A stretch of 64,000 nt of DNA. It comes from Actimicrobium sp034313845. Its GTDB lineage: Bacteria; Pseudomonadota; Gammaproteobacteria; Burkholderiales; Burkholderiaceae_D. The translations under genes and the position numbers were made by a program. The DNA is taken from assembly GCF_034313845.1 (NCBI RefSeq), contig NZ_JAVIWN010000004.1. One strand, written 5' to 3'. Of this stretch, positions 42,073-51,236 are shown piece by piece; positions within the stretch are counted from its first letter, which is position 1; every line of letters starts with the position of its first letter. The notes beneath the pieces were generated by a model. That model ran no database searches. It saw nothing but the letters and a program-made list of their open reading frames with translations, and had not been told where the DNA came from.

Positions 42073-42885
42073 CTAGCGTTTTGCCGAAGGAAAAAACACC
42101 TGCTGTCCGTCTACACGAAATGCCGCGATTTCTGCCTGACCAGCCGGCGAGGTAATCCAGTCGATGAGCTGGTTGGTCGCCTTCTGGTTACTATCCGGGA
42201 ACCGCGCTGGATTGACAGCAATGATGCCATAGGGATTGAACATGGACTTGTCGCCTTCGACAGCAATGATCAGTCCCGTCTTGGCGCGATAGGCGCTAAA
42301 GGTTGCGCGATCAGTCAGCGTGTAAGCCTGCAATTCGCCCGCCATCGTTAGCACTTCACCCATGCCGCGTCCAGCCGATACATAGGCGCTGCCTTGTGGT
42401 TTGACGCCAGCCGTTTTCCAGTACGCCTGCTCCATCTGTTCGGTACCTGAATTGTCGCCGCGTGAGACAAATTTGGCTTTGCTGGCGACCACTTTTTTCA
42501 GGCTGCCGACGATATCCTTGCTGCCAGCGACACCCGCCGGATCGCTGGCCGGGCCGACCAGGATGAAGTCGTTGTACATCACGTCCTGTCGATTGACACC
42601 GTAGCCGTCAGCAACAAACTTGTCTTCTGACAAGCGCGCGTGCACCAGCGTGACATCGACATCGCCATTTTTGGCCAACTCCAGCGCCTTGCCCGTGCCC
42701 ACTGAAATGACTTGTACTTTCACATCGTATTTTTTTTCAAAAACGGGCAGCAGGACCTTGAGCAAGCCGGAATTCTCGGTGCTGGTTGTCGTCGAGAGTT
42801 TGAGAACTTGCTGTGCTGACGCCAGTGGAGCAACAGCGCCCGCGAGCAAGACGACGGATAACTGCAGGACGAGACGACGGATCAT
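42073..42885 (-). CDS. tupA: Periplasmic tungstate-binding protein
   Basis: The 270-residue protein has a signal peptide (ends PLASA-QQVL) and begins its mature part with LKLSTTTSTENSGLL, the TTTS oxyanion loop of TupA. SVGTGKALELAKNGDVDVTL, FVSRGDNSGTEQMEQAYW and FNPYGIIAVNP agree. It delivers tungstate to TupBC with very high selectivity over molybdate. Here it is the last gene after tupB and tupC, unusual because tupA often comes first. The FDH genes upstream suggest tungsten is meant for the formate dehydrogenase. Confidence 0.92.
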   Translation of the reverse strand: MIRRLVLQLSVVLLAGAVAPLASAQQVLKLSTTTSTENSGLLKVLLPVFEKKYDVKVQVISVGTGKALELAKNGDVDVTLVHARLSEDKFVADGYGVNRQDVMYNDFILVGPASDPAGVAGSKDIVGSLKKVVASKAKFVSRGDNSGTEQMEQAYWKTAGVKPQGSAYVSAGRGMGEVLTMAGELQAYTLTDRATFSAYRAKTGLIIAVEGDKSMFNPYGIIAVNPARFPDSNQKATNQLIDWITSPAGQAEIAAFRVDGQQVFFPSAKR

Positions 42886-42905
42886 GATGAGACCTTTCAG
42901 GGTGG

Positions 42906-43580
42906 TTAATCGTTACGCATGGCGGGTTCACGCATTGTTAGCCGGCCATCCTTGAGTTTCAAGCGCCGCACACCAGGCAAGCCGATCAGGTCACGATCAT
43001 GGCATGCCATGATGACGCTGCGCCCCTCCGCCAGCAGGGTCGGGATCAATCCGATGACTTGCTCGCGCGCGGGACCGTCGAGATTGGCGGTAGGCTCATC
43101 GAGCAACAGCAGTTGCGGTTGCAGCACGCGCGCGCGGGCCAGTGCGACGCGCTGCTTCTCGCCGCCTGACCAGTGCTGCGGTTGCGTACCATGCAGGTGC
43201 AGGATGCCTGCCCACTCCATGGCCTCGGCCACGCGCTGTCGTAGCGCCGCTTTGGCGACACCGCGTGCGGCCAGGCCATACCCGACATTGGCTTCGACCG
43301 TGGTCGAAAACATGACCGGATGCTGATGCACGTAAAGGATGGCATCGCGCAACGGTGCCGGGTACGGAGAGAGAGTGACCGGCTTGCCCATGAAATAGGC
43401 AGACTCGATCCTGGCCGCCTGCAGTCCACAGAGGATACGCAGCAAGCTGCTCTTGCCGGAGCCATTGGCACCGGTCAGCACGTAGGCACTGGAAGGAGCA
43501 ATGTCAAGGTGCTCAATATCGATCAGCAACCGTTCGCCAAAGCGCAGTTGCAACCCGTCGATTGTCAGCAGCGCGCTCAT
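42906..43580 (-). CDS. tupC: Tungstate ABC transporter ATP-binding protein
   Basis: The 224-residue protein has all ABC motifs: Walker A TGANGSGKSSLLRIL, signature WSGGEKQRVALARA, Walker B LLLLDEPTANLD and the H-loop MACHDRD. It powers tungstate import through TupB. It overlaps tupB by four bases. Confidence 0.93.
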   Translation of the reverse strand: MSALLTIDGLQLRFGERLLIDIEHLDIAPSSAYVLTGANGSGKSSLLRILCGLQAARIESAYFMGKPVTLSPYPAPLRDAILYVHQHPVMFSTTVEANVGYGLAARGVAKAALRQRVAEAMEWAGILHLHGTQPQHWSGGEKQRVALARARVLQPQLLLLDEPTANLDGPAREQVIGLIPTLLAEGRSVIMACHDRDLIGLPGVRRLKLKDGRLTMREPAMRND

Positions 43581-44266
43581 CGAGTATCCCCTTGCAGCAA
43601 CAGCAGCGCGGCGTTGATAGCCAGGGCGATGGCGATTAACACCATCCCTAGCGCGATACCCTGTGCGAATTCACCCTTGCTGGTTTCGAGTGCAATAGCG
43701 GTCGTGATGGTCCTGGTTTCACCCGCGATGTTCCCGCCGACCATCATCGCGCAACCGACTTCCGATATGACCCGGCCGAAACCATTGATAATCGCGGCCA
43801 TCACGCCAAAGCGTACTTCACGCAAGACAGTCCACATGACCCGCCAGCGCGATGCCCCGAGCGTGGTCGCGGTTTCAGCGAGACGTGGGTCGGCAGCCTG
43901 CACGGCTGCCAGCGTGAAAGCGACCAGCACTGGCACGGCAATGAGCACTTGACCGACAATCAATCCCGCTTGCGAGAATAGCCAGCGCAACTCACCGGCT
44001 GGTCCGCTGCGCGATAACAGCAAATACAGCAACAAGCCAATTAACACCGTCGGAATGGACAGCGACACTTGCGCAAGCCAGATCACCACACGGCGTCCGG
44101 GGAACAGCTGAGAGGCCACGAGATAGCCAATCAGCACCGCGCACGGCGTGGCGATAAGCAAGCCAATCACGGAAGTGGATACGGACACCCAGACGATGCG
44201 CCAGAGTTCCGCATCGCCAGAAAAGAGTAGCGAGAACGCGGCCAGCGTTGCGTCGATCAGCGACAC
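43577..44266 (-). CDS. tupB: Tungstate ABC transporter permease
   Basis: The 229-residue protein has several hydrophobic helices and the ABC permease EAA-type loop ETATTLGASRWRVMWTVLRE. VGGNIAGETRTITTAIALET near the C-terminus is typical of TupB/ModB-type permeases. It is the first tup gene, 24 bp after fdhD, so the importer is probably in the fdh operon. Confidence 0.92.
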   Translation of the reverse strand: MSLIDATLAAFSLLFSGDAELWRIVWVSVSTSVIGLLIATPCAVLIGYLVASQLFPGRRVVIWLAQVSLSIPTVLIGLLLYLLLSRSGPAGELRWLFSQAGLIVGQVLIAVPVLVAFTLAAVQAADPRLAETATTLGASRWRVMWTVLREVRFGVMAAIINGFGRVISEVGCAMMVGGNIAGETRTITTAIALETSKGEFAQGIALGMVLIAIALAINAALLLLQGDTR

Positions 44267-44290
44267 GACACGGACATCAATGCCATCAGC

Positions 44291-45139
44291 CTAGGCAACC
44301 TTCAATGTGCCATCAAATAGTTCGGGCTCGAACACCAGGCGCTCCTTACCTGTCAGTAACAGGAAATGCTTGCCGCTACAGCGCGCCAGCAAGGCCATGC
44401 CTAACTGCTCGGCGACCATGTGTCCCATTTGGGTCGTGCCGGAGCGCGACAGCAGGAATGGAATCCCCATCTGCCCGCCCTTGATGACCATCTCGGAAGT
44501 GAGCCGTCCGGTGGTGTAAAAAATCTTGTCGTCGCCGGCCATGCCATCGAGCCACATTCGCCCGGCGATCGCATCAACGGCATTGTGCCTGCCAACATCT
44601 TCGACGAAATACAGCAACTCGCCCTCTGACGTGAACAACGCACAGCCGTGCACCGATCCAGCCTGCTTGTAAATTGATTGCTGGGTCCGAATCGTGTCGA
44701 CAATGCGGATCAGCACTGATTGCTTTAACTTCGCATCCGGCGAGAGCCGAATCGCCGCGACATCATCCATCAGTCCGCCGAACACCGAACCCTGGCCGCA
44801 ACCGGTTGTGACGACCCGCTTGGCGGTCCGTGCTTCGATGTCATCGATGCCATTGCGAGTAGTGACGGCAACGGCTTCGACATCCCAGTCCACCTGCACC
44901 GACACCACATCCTCGAGTTGACGAATGAAGCGCTGGTTGCGCAAGTAACCCAGCGTCAATGCTTCCGGTGCACCGCCGAGCGTCATCAGCGTCACGAGTT
45001 CACGCTTGTCGACATACACGGTCAGTGGCCGTTCGGCCGGGATCGAGATGAGCGAGACACGGCCGCGTTCGTCCGTGACCTCGACTTCACGGGTCAGGTC
45101 GACATGCGCATTGGTCAGTTGGGGACGGTAGCGGGTCAA
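44291..45139 (-). CDS. fdhD: Formate dehydrogenase accessory sulfurtransferase FdhD
   Basis: The 282-residue protein has the FdhD core: LTVYVDKRELVTLMTLGGAP, EALTLGYL, SVHGCALFTSEGELLYFVED and VGRHNAVDAIAGRM, then FYTTGRLTSEMV. It passes sulfur from IscS to the molybdo- or tungsto-bis-MGD cofactor before insertion into FdhA. The E. coli CxxC loop is here TTGCGQGSVFGG with only the first Cys, a known beta-proteobacterial form. Translation starts at TTG, with no ATG available near it, and no clear ribosome site. It lies 6 bp after the DUF4399 gene. Confidence 0.93.
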   Translation of the reverse strand: MTRYRPQLTNAHVDLTREVEVTDERGRVSLISIPAERPLTVYVDKRELVTLMTLGGAPEALTLGYLRNQRFIRQLEDVVSVQVDWDVEAVAVTTRNGIDDIEARTAKRVVTTGCGQGSVFGGLMDDVAAIRLSPDAKLKQSVLIRIVDTIRTQQSIYKQAGSVHGCALFTSEGELLYFVEDVGRHNAVDAIAGRMWLDGMAGDDKIFYTTGRLTSEMVIKGGQMGIPFLLSRSGTTQMGHMVAEQLGMALLARCSGKHFLLLTGKERLVFEPELFDGTLKVA

Positions 45140-45145
45140 AATGCG

Positions 45146-45535
45146 TTACTTGACGTTGACGGTGATCGTTTTGCTCAGCGGTTCACCGTAGGACTGGTGT
45201 GCACCATTGGCAAATTGCAGCGTCAGCTTGTACGTACCAGGCTTCAGTGTGACTGTCGCTTCGGTCTGACCTTTGCCAAAGTGGATGTGCGTTTCATCGA
45301 AAGGCACAGACTCGCCGGCTGGAATGGCCGTGGCGTTGATCAGCAAGTGGTGATGCCCGCTGGTTGGTGACAATTCACCGGCCGGCTTGACTTCCATGCC
45401 CTCAACGGCAAATTTCACCGGAAAGGTGGTCGGCACCGTTGCGCCGTCCGCAGGCTCAACGAACGACACCGAAGCAGCGTGAGCCATCGATGACAACAGC
45501 AATGAGGCAAGCAAAAAAGAGAGATTTTTAATCAT
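45146..45535 (-). CDS. Exported DUF4399 protein
   Basis: The 129-residue protein has a signal peptide (ending MAHA-ASVS) and the DUF4399 pattern SFVEPADGATVPTTFPVKFA, SGHHHLLINATAIPAGE, DETHIHFGKGQTEATV, TLKPGTYKLTLQFANG. Histidines (GHHHL, THIHFG) suggest a metal-binding beta-sandwich in the periplasm. Function is unknown; location in the fdh operon is common in Burkholderiales to my knowledge. Confidence 0.88.
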   Translation of the reverse strand: MIKNLSFLLASLLLSSMAHAASVSFVEPADGATVPTTFPVKFAVEGMEVKPAGELSPTSGHHHLLINATAIPAGESVPFDETHIHFGKGQTEATVTLKPGTYKLTLQFANGAHQSYGEPLSKTITVNVK

Positions 45536-45590
45536 CGTATTTCCTTATTTTTTGACAGGTTCTTTGTTCCAGGACGGCGCGTTTGCCACA

Positions 45591-45872
45591 TCAGCTCTTG
45601 GCAGCCACCTTGGTCGCCACGTATGGACCAGGATTAGCGCAAGCTGGCAGGCCTTCTACCGGCTTGCTTGCGGGCGCCTTGGTTTTAAAATAATACGTTG
45701 CTGTTTTGTCCTGCGCCAGACATAACTGGTAGGACGCAATGTTGGCAGACCACGCCGCTTTCGCCTTGACTTCGTCAGCCTTGGCGACAGCTTCGTCGCT
45801 CGGCGCGGGTAATTTGGCCATGGCAATACTGGCAAACAAGATGCCGACGGCGAGTGCAATAATTTTTTTCAT
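45591..45872 (-). CDS. Small exported protein of the formate dehydrogenase cluster
   Basis: The ATG at 45872 follows CAGGAAAT and gives 93 residues. A signal peptide (IIALAVGILFASIAMA) precedes a mature domain of about 73 residues (KLPAPSDEAVAKADEVKAKA, then AWSANIASYQLCLAQDKTAT) with two Cys. I know such small proteins from neighbouring FDH clusters but not their function. It sits 13 bp after fdhC. Confidence 0.75.
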   Translation of the reverse strand: MKKIIALAVGILFASIAMAKLPAPSDEAVAKADEVKAKAAWSANIASYQLCLAQDKTATYYFKTKAPASKPVEGLPACANPGPYVATKVAAKS

Positions 45873-45885
45873 GGTGATTTCCTGA

Positions 45886-47010
45886 TCAGGTTGCACTGCT
45901 TGGCTGCGGCGCATGACTGCGCTCTGCCGCTTCTTCGGTACGATTGCGCGGCACCTTGCCGGCTTCGATATCGGCATACCACAAATCGTGATGTTCCTTG
46001 GCCCATGCGTCGTCAACATAACCCGTTCGCATTGCCTTGTACGCACCATCCATGCCGATACTACCGATGTAGATGTGACCCATAGCCATCGTCGAGACCA
46101 GTACGGCGGCGACCAGGTGAATCACGTTGGCGATCTGCATGACGCTGCGCGGATAGTCCATGCCGGGTACGATTTTATTGAGCACAAAACCAGAAGCGCT
46201 AATGATCAGACCCAAGCCGACAACACCTGTCCAGAACCACATTTTCTCGCCAGCGTTGAAGCGACCTGACGAGGCGTGCTTGCCGCCAAACATGCCACCC
46301 AGCCGCAACAACCATTGCAGATCTTCCTTGGCAGGGAAATTGTCTTTGACGAAGATGATGAAGGTCACCACGATCGACACGGTAAACACGGGTCCGGCAA
46401 AGTTGTGTGCGTTTTTGCAGGCGAACGACAGCCAGCCATAAAGCGTATGTCCGAACACTGGCATCAGGATGTGTTTTCCGAACAGGATGGTCAGTCCGGT
46501 CAACGCAAGCAGCACAAAACTAATTGCCGTACTCCAGTGCGCAAGCCGTTCAATCGACGTGAATCGTTCGATGAGCCGTCCGGTTGGTGTGGCCTTGAGC
46601 TTCACCGGACCGGCAATAAAGTACACCGCCGCCACGCCGATGGCTGCCAGCAGCAGCAACCATCCGCCGATTTGCGTTAGTGGTCCGTTGCGATACAACC
46701 GCCATGCTTCGCCGGCCGTTGTCGCGCGCGCCTGACCAGGAAATTGCTGCTTTCCCTGGATGAGCACACCGGATTCCAGCGCAGGAAGGCTCGAATAATT
46801 CTTCGTTCCTTCTTTGATCGTGCGGAACACCGGTGCCGAATTGCCAGGCTGGTCGCGGGTGCGTTCGGCCTGGTTTTGTTTCAGGATATCAATAGACTCG
46901 ATACCCCCTGTAGTTGACGATGCTGGCGCATCTTGCTGCGCCAGCGCCGACCCGATGACAGCGGTCGTCAGTAGTAAGCTGACGACCAAGCGTGCAATCC
47001 CCTGTTTCAT
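45886..47010 (-). CDS. fdhC: Formate dehydrogenase gamma subunit (cytochrome b556)
   Basis: From the ATG at 47010 the protein has 374 residues. A signal-like segment and a 100-residue periplasmic region precede four membrane helices. Heme-binding His are visible in IERLAHWSTAISFVLLALTG, CKNAHNFAGPVFTVSI and VMQIANVIHLVAAVLVSTMA, MGHIY. It anchors FdhAB and passes electrons to quinone. The N-terminal extension is normal for the Burkholderiales type. Confidence 0.93.
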   Translation of the reverse strand: MKQGIARLVVSLLLTTAVIGSALAQQDAPASSTTGGIESIDILKQNQAERTRDQPGNSAPVFRTIKEGTKNYSSLPALESGVLIQGKQQFPGQARATTAGEAWRLYRNGPLTQIGGWLLLLAAIGVAAVYFIAGPVKLKATPTGRLIERFTSIERLAHWSTAISFVLLALTGLTILFGKHILMPVFGHTLYGWLSFACKNAHNFAGPVFTVSIVVTFIIFVKDNFPAKEDLQWLLRLGGMFGGKHASSGRFNAGEKMWFWTGVVGLGLIISASGFVLNKIVPGMDYPRSVMQIANVIHLVAAVLVSTMAMGHIYIGSIGMDGAYKAMRTGYVDDAWAKEHHDLWYADIEAGKVPRNRTEEAAERSHAPQPSSAT

Positions 47011-47032
47011 GATGGCTCCCGTCGCTGCGAAA

Positions 47033-47269
47033 TTAATTGGTTCTGATGTATTCGTTCTGGTTTTGAGCGCGGGCGCGCAACTGCAATTGCCATTTCTCCT
47101 TGTCGCCCTTTTCCCAGCCCTTGGCCGCGTAGCGCGTTGCTTCGCCCTGCCACGGTTTGCCATCCGGCTTGCTGGCAGAGCTGCTCATTTCCTGACTTTT
47201 CTCACCACAGCCAGCCAGTGTCAGCAAAGCGACCGCTGACACGATCAACGCAATCCGCGCGCGCATCAT
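47033..47269 (-). CDS. Small lipoprotein of the formate dehydrogenase cluster
   Basis: The 78-residue protein has a lipobox LLTLAGC (Cys21) and a short charged tail. It overlaps the end of fdhB by four bases and precedes fdhC by 22 bp. Its position suggests a part in assembling or anchoring the complex at the membrane; function is unknown. Confidence 0.78.
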   Translation of the reverse strand: MMRARIALIVSAVALLTLAGCGEKSQEMSSSASKPDGKPWQGEATRYAAKGWEKGDKEKWQLQLRARAQNQNEYIRTN

Positions 47270-47892
47270 GGTTTCCCCGCTGGAGCTTTGGCTTGCGGGT
47301 CATGCGATTTGCCATAAGCGGTGCCCCAACCCCACACTTCGCTTCCTTTGCCACGATGTACTACCCGGGTACGGAAAATATCGGCAATCACATCACCATC
47401 GCCACCCAGCAAGGCCTTGGTCGAGCACATCTCGGCACAAGCTGGCAGTTTGCCTTCGGACAAACGGTTACGGCCGTATTTCTCGAACTCTTCTTTCGAG
47501 CCATCTTCTTCGGGACCACCGGCACAGAAGGTGCACTTGTCCATTTTGCCGCGCAAACCAAACGTACCGTTCGACGGGAATTGTGGTGCGCCAAACGGAC
47601 AGGCGTAAGCGCAATAGCCGCAACCGATACAGATGTCCTTGTCATGCAAGACCACACCTTCGTCAGTGCGGTAAAAACAGTCCACCGGGCAAACTGCCAT
47701 GCATGGCGCATCGGAGCAATGCATGCAAGCAACCGACATGGATTTTTCCTGGCCGACGATACCGTCATTGACGGTGATAACGCGGCGGCGGTTCACGCCC
47801 CACGGAACTTCGTGCTCATTTTTACAGGCGGTCACGCAACCGTTGCACTCGATGCAACGCTCGGAATCACAGATGAATTTCATTCTTGCCAT
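47266..47892 (-). CDS. fdhB: Formate dehydrogenase beta subunit (4Fe-4S)
   Basis: The 208-residue protein has four ferredoxin-type clusters: CIECNGCVTACKNEHEVPWG, CMHCSDAPCMAVCPVDCFY, CIGCGYCAYACPFGAPQF, CTFCAGG with CAEMCSTKAL. It relays electrons from FdhA to the cytochrome b subunit on the periplasmic side. It lies 36 bp after fdhA. Intact. Confidence 0.95.
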   Translation of the reverse strand: MARMKFICDSERCIECNGCVTACKNEHEVPWGVNRRRVITVNDGIVGQEKSMSVACMHCSDAPCMAVCPVDCFYRTDEGVVLHDKDICIGCGYCAYACPFGAPQFPSNGTFGLRGKMDKCTFCAGGPEEDGSKEEFEKYGRNRLSEGKLPACAEMCSTKALLGGDGDVIADIFRTRVVHRGKGSEVWGWGTAYGKSHDPQAKAPAGKP

Positions 47893-47928
47893 GGTGTCTC
47901 TCCTGATTTCTGTTGGGATCGAGCTCGC

Positions 47929-50889
47929 TTAAGCGATGCGCTCAATCTGGCAGATTGTTGTCTTGGTTTCTTGCATCATTGTTACCGAGTCGTAACCGTA
48001 CGTCGTCCCGGTATTGACCGCTTCTCCACGCACAATAGGCGCAGCGCCTTCCGGGTAGTACTCGAGCATGTCCTTGCCCTGCCACCAGCCAGAAAAGTGA
48101 AACGGGATGAACACCGTATCGGGACCAACGCGAGGCGTCACCATTGCCTTGACCTTCAGACGCGCACCAGTCGGTGTCGAGACGATCACATACTCGCCAT
48201 CGCGCAGACCACGCTCGCTGGCAGCTTTCGGGTTGATCTCGACGAAGTTCTCTTGCTGAAGTTCTGCAAGCCAAGGATTGGAGCGCGTTTCTTCGCCACC
48301 ACCCTCGTACTCGACCAAACGCCCGGATGTCATGATGAGCGGGAATTTCTCCGCCAGCTTGTTTTCGACGTTCTTCTGCTGGACCGACTTGTACAACGTC
48401 GGCATGCGCCAGAAAGATTTCTTGTCCTCATGGGTTGGGTATTTGGCGACCAGATCAGGACGCGTACCGAACAATGGCTCACGATGCAGCGGCACCGGAT
48501 CCGGGAAATTCCAGACCACCGCACGTGCCTTGGCGTTACCGAACGGCGAGCAACCATGCACTTTCATGACCACACGTTGAATACCACCAGACAGGTCGGT
48601 CTTCCAGTTCTTGCCTTCGGCTGCCTTCTTTTCTGCTTCGGTCAGGTCATTCCACCAGCCTAGCTTCTTCAGCAACACATGATCAAATTCCGGATAACCC
48701 GTCGTGATGTCCGCGCCCAGCGAATGCGAACCATCTTCAGCCAACAGATTTACACCATCACGTTCGACACCAAAGTTGGCGCGGAAATTACCACCACCAT
48801 CCATCACGTGCTTGCTGTTGTCGTACAAGTTTGGCGTGCCAGGATGCTTCAGTTCCGGTGTGCCATAACACGGCCACGGCAAACCAAAATAATCGCCGGT
48901 CATGTCGTAGCCTGATGCAGCGTCTTTCCCGCCCTTGCACTGCAAGGTTTTGACGTCGAACATGTGCATGTTCTTCATGTGCGCTTTCAGGCGCATCGGT
49001 GACTGACCGGTATAACCGATGGTCCAGTTGCCGCGGTTGATTTCTTCGAGCATCGATTCCGGTTCCGGCTCCATCATGCCGCCCTTGCCCGCCACCAGCT
49101 TGATTCTTGCGACCAGTTCTTTGCCGAAGCCCAGCTTCTGTGCAAGTTGATACATGATCATGTGGTCGGTACGTGATTCGAACAAAGGCTCGATGACTTT
49201 TTCACGCCATTGCAGTGACCGATTCGACGCAGTGACCGACCCTGAAGTCTCGAATTGCGTCGCGGCTGGCAGCAGATAGACCGCACGCTTCGGGTTCAAT
49301 TCCTGACCGTCCACCTTCATGTTCGCCATCGCCGCCGAGGCCGACGGATACGGGTCGATCACGACCAGCAAATCGAGCTTGTCGAAGGCTTTCTTCATTT
49401 CCAGACCACGCGTTTGCGAGTTTGGTGCATGACCCCAGAACACCATCGCACGGACGTTGTTTTCCTGGTCAATCAGCTCATTCTTCTCAAGTACGGCATC
49501 GATCCAGCGAGATACGGTCACGCCGGATTTTTCCATCATTGCTTGGGACGCATACTGTTTCTTGATCCACTCATAGTCCACACCCCAGACTGCCGCCCAG
49601 TGCTTCCATGCACCCGTGGCCAAGCCGTAGTAGCCTGGGAGTGAATCTGGATTCGGACCAACGTCGGTGGCACCCTGGACGTTGTCATGTCCACGGAAAA
49701 TATTGGTGCCGCCGCCTGATTTGCCGATATTGCCCAGTGCGAGTTGCAGGATGCACGACGCACGCACAATCGCATTACCAATCGTGTGCTGCGTCTGCCC
49801 CATGCACCAGACCAATGTTGACGGCTTGTTCTTGGCCATCGTTTCAGCGCACTTGTAGACTTCGTCTTCTGGTACGCCACACGCTTCTTCGACTTTTTCC
49901 GGAGTCCAGGTCATGACTTCGGTGCGCACCTTGTCCATGCCGTAGACGCGTTCATTGATGTAATTGGTGTCTTCCCATTTGTTCTTGAAGATGTGATACA
50001 GCATGCCCCAAATGAATGGAATGTCCGATCCTGACCGAATGCGGATGTACTGATCCGATTTGGCTGCAGTGCGGGTATAACGCGGGTCGATCACGATGAT
50101 CTTTGCGCCGGCTTCCTTCGCGTGCAGCATGTGCAGCATGGACACCGGATGGGCTTCAGCAGCATTCGAGCCGATGTACATGATCGCGCGCGAATTCTGC
50201 ATGTCGTTGAAGCTATTGGTCATCGCGCCATAGCCCCAGGTATTGGCAACGCCAGCCACTGTCGTCGAGTGACAGATACGCGCCTGGTGGTCGGTGTTAT
50301 TGGTGCCAAAGTACGAGACGAATTTGCGCAGCAGTTGAGCTTGTTCATTGTTGTGTTTGGACGAACCAACAAAAAACACGGAATCCGGGCCGCTAGTTTT
50401 TTTAACATCAAGCAACTGTGCTGAAATTTCGGTCAGTGCAACATCCCAGCTAATGCGCTGATACTTGCCGTTGACGAGTTTCATCGGATATTTCAAACGG
50501 AACTCGCCGTGACCGTGTTCGCGCAGTGCCGCACCTTTGGCGCAATGTGCACCGAGGTTAATTGGCGAATCAAAGACGGCTTCCTGACGTACCCAAACAC
50601 CATTTTCGACGACTGCATCAACCGCGCAACCGACCGAACAGTGAGTACAAACGGTACGTTTGACTTCGATTTTGGCACCACCTTTGGCTGTCGATCCGTC
50701 AGCCGCACGTGCGCGCTGAATCAAGCCGAGTTGCGCCGCAGCGATACCGGCACCGACGCCAATACCCGAACGTTTCAGAAATGAGCGTCGGTCCATCGTT
50801 GGCAAGGCACGTGCGAGACTGTCGGCGAGGCCGGCAGAAAAGCGTGTGGACGAGCGTTGGCCATCCAGGCCCTTGCGAGTTAGCAGCAT
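47929..50889 (-). CDS. fdhA: Formate dehydrogenase alpha subunit (W/Mo-bis-MGD)
   Basis: The 986-residue protein has a twin-arginine signal (MDRR35SFLKRSG) after a 31-residue lead that is normal for this subfamily. CTHCSVGCAV and GAHCAKGA (Cys81, 84, 88, 116) hold the 4Fe-4S cluster. The metal ligand is Cys206 in ARICHSTTVAGV, so this is the cysteine, not selenocysteine, type. It oxidises formate to CO2 in the periplasm with FdhB and FdhC. A GGGGA ribosome site precedes the ATG. The tungstate importer and FdhD in the same unit point to tungsten or molybdenum as the metal. Confidence 0.97.
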   Translation of the reverse strand: MLLTRKGLDGQRSSTRFSAGLADSLARALPTMDRRSFLKRSGIGVGAGIAAAQLGLIQRARAADGSTAKGGAKIEVKRTVCTHCSVGCAVDAVVENGVWVRQEAVFDSPINLGAHCAKGAALREHGHGEFRLKYPMKLVNGKYQRISWDVALTEISAQLLDVKKTSGPDSVFFVGSSKHNNEQAQLLRKFVSYFGTNNTDHQARICHSTTVAGVANTWGYGAMTNSFNDMQNSRAIMYIGSNAAEAHPVSMLHMLHAKEAGAKIIVIDPRYTRTAAKSDQYIRIRSGSDIPFIWGMLYHIFKNKWEDTNYINERVYGMDKVRTEVMTWTPEKVEEACGVPEDEVYKCAETMAKNKPSTLVWCMGQTQHTIGNAIVRASCILQLALGNIGKSGGGTNIFRGHDNVQGATDVGPNPDSLPGYYGLATGAWKHWAAVWGVDYEWIKKQYASQAMMEKSGVTVSRWIDAVLEKNELIDQENNVRAMVFWGHAPNSQTRGLEMKKAFDKLDLLVVIDPYPSASAAMANMKVDGQELNPKRAVYLLPAATQFETSGSVTASNRSLQWREKVIEPLFESRTDHMIMYQLAQKLGFGKELVARIKLVAGKGGMMEPEPESMLEEINRGNWTIGYTGQSPMRLKAHMKNMHMFDVKTLQCKGGKDAASGYDMTGDYFGLPWPCYGTPELKHPGTPNLYDNSKHVMDGGGNFRANFGVERDGVNLLAEDGSHSLGADITTGYPEFDHVLLKKLGWWNDLTEAEKKAAEGKNWKTDLSGGIQRVVMKVHGCSPFGNAKARAVVWNFPDPVPLHREPLFGTRPDLVAKYPTHEDKKSFWRMPTLYKSVQQKNVENKLAEKFPLIMTSGRLVEYEGGGEETRSNPWLAELQQENFVEINPKAASERGLRDGEYVIVSTPTGARLKVKAMVTPRVGPDTVFIPFHFSGWWQGKDMLEYYPEGAAPIVRGEAVNTGTTYGYDSVTMMQETKTTICQIERIA

Positions 50890-50905
50890 ATTGGATCCCC
50901 AAAAA

Positions 50906-51097
50906 TCAAAGAGTGGTCGTGCGATAGTATTTCTTGACGTGCTCGGTCAACCGATAGCCGGTTCCCTCAGGCTCGGCGGGCGTGACGACCGATGACGTGA
51001 TTGCTTGCGGAGCCAGCTTGACGGCCACACCTGCGGCCGCCACTAACCCTAGTCCGGCAAAAAAGCTGCGCCGCGCGATTTTCTTTTGTTCTGCCAT
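50906..51097 (-). CDS. Small twin-arginine signal protein of formate dehydrogenase regions
   Basis: I choose the second ATG (51097), six bases after GAGGAG, giving 63 residues (MAEQKKIARRSFFAGLGLVA). The RRSFF twin-arginine motif is followed by a hydrophobic segment and a short tail (RLTEHVKKYYRTTTL), the known FDH-region TAT target family. It begins the fdh structural operon just upstream of fdhA. The function is unknown; it may help co-export of the FdhAB complex. Confidence 0.85.
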   Translation of the reverse strand: MAEQKKIARRSFFAGLGLVAAAGVAVKLAPQAITSSVVTPAEPEGTGYRLTEHVKKYYRTTTL

Positions 51098-51236
51098 GTT
51101 CATCTCCTCAGATATCGGACAACCGGCAACGAGCTATATCGTTACGGCTGGCCTGACATTTTAATTAAATACCGCTCATTAATTAATGCTTTTTAACAAT
51201 TTTTTGCTATTAGTACTGAATAAAATTTGATCTGTT

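Noticed and set aside
47137..48663. 508-residue plus-strand frame across fdhB and fdhA
   Set aside because: Antisense to two conserved subunits; composition (His/Arg-rich) is that of a shadow frame.
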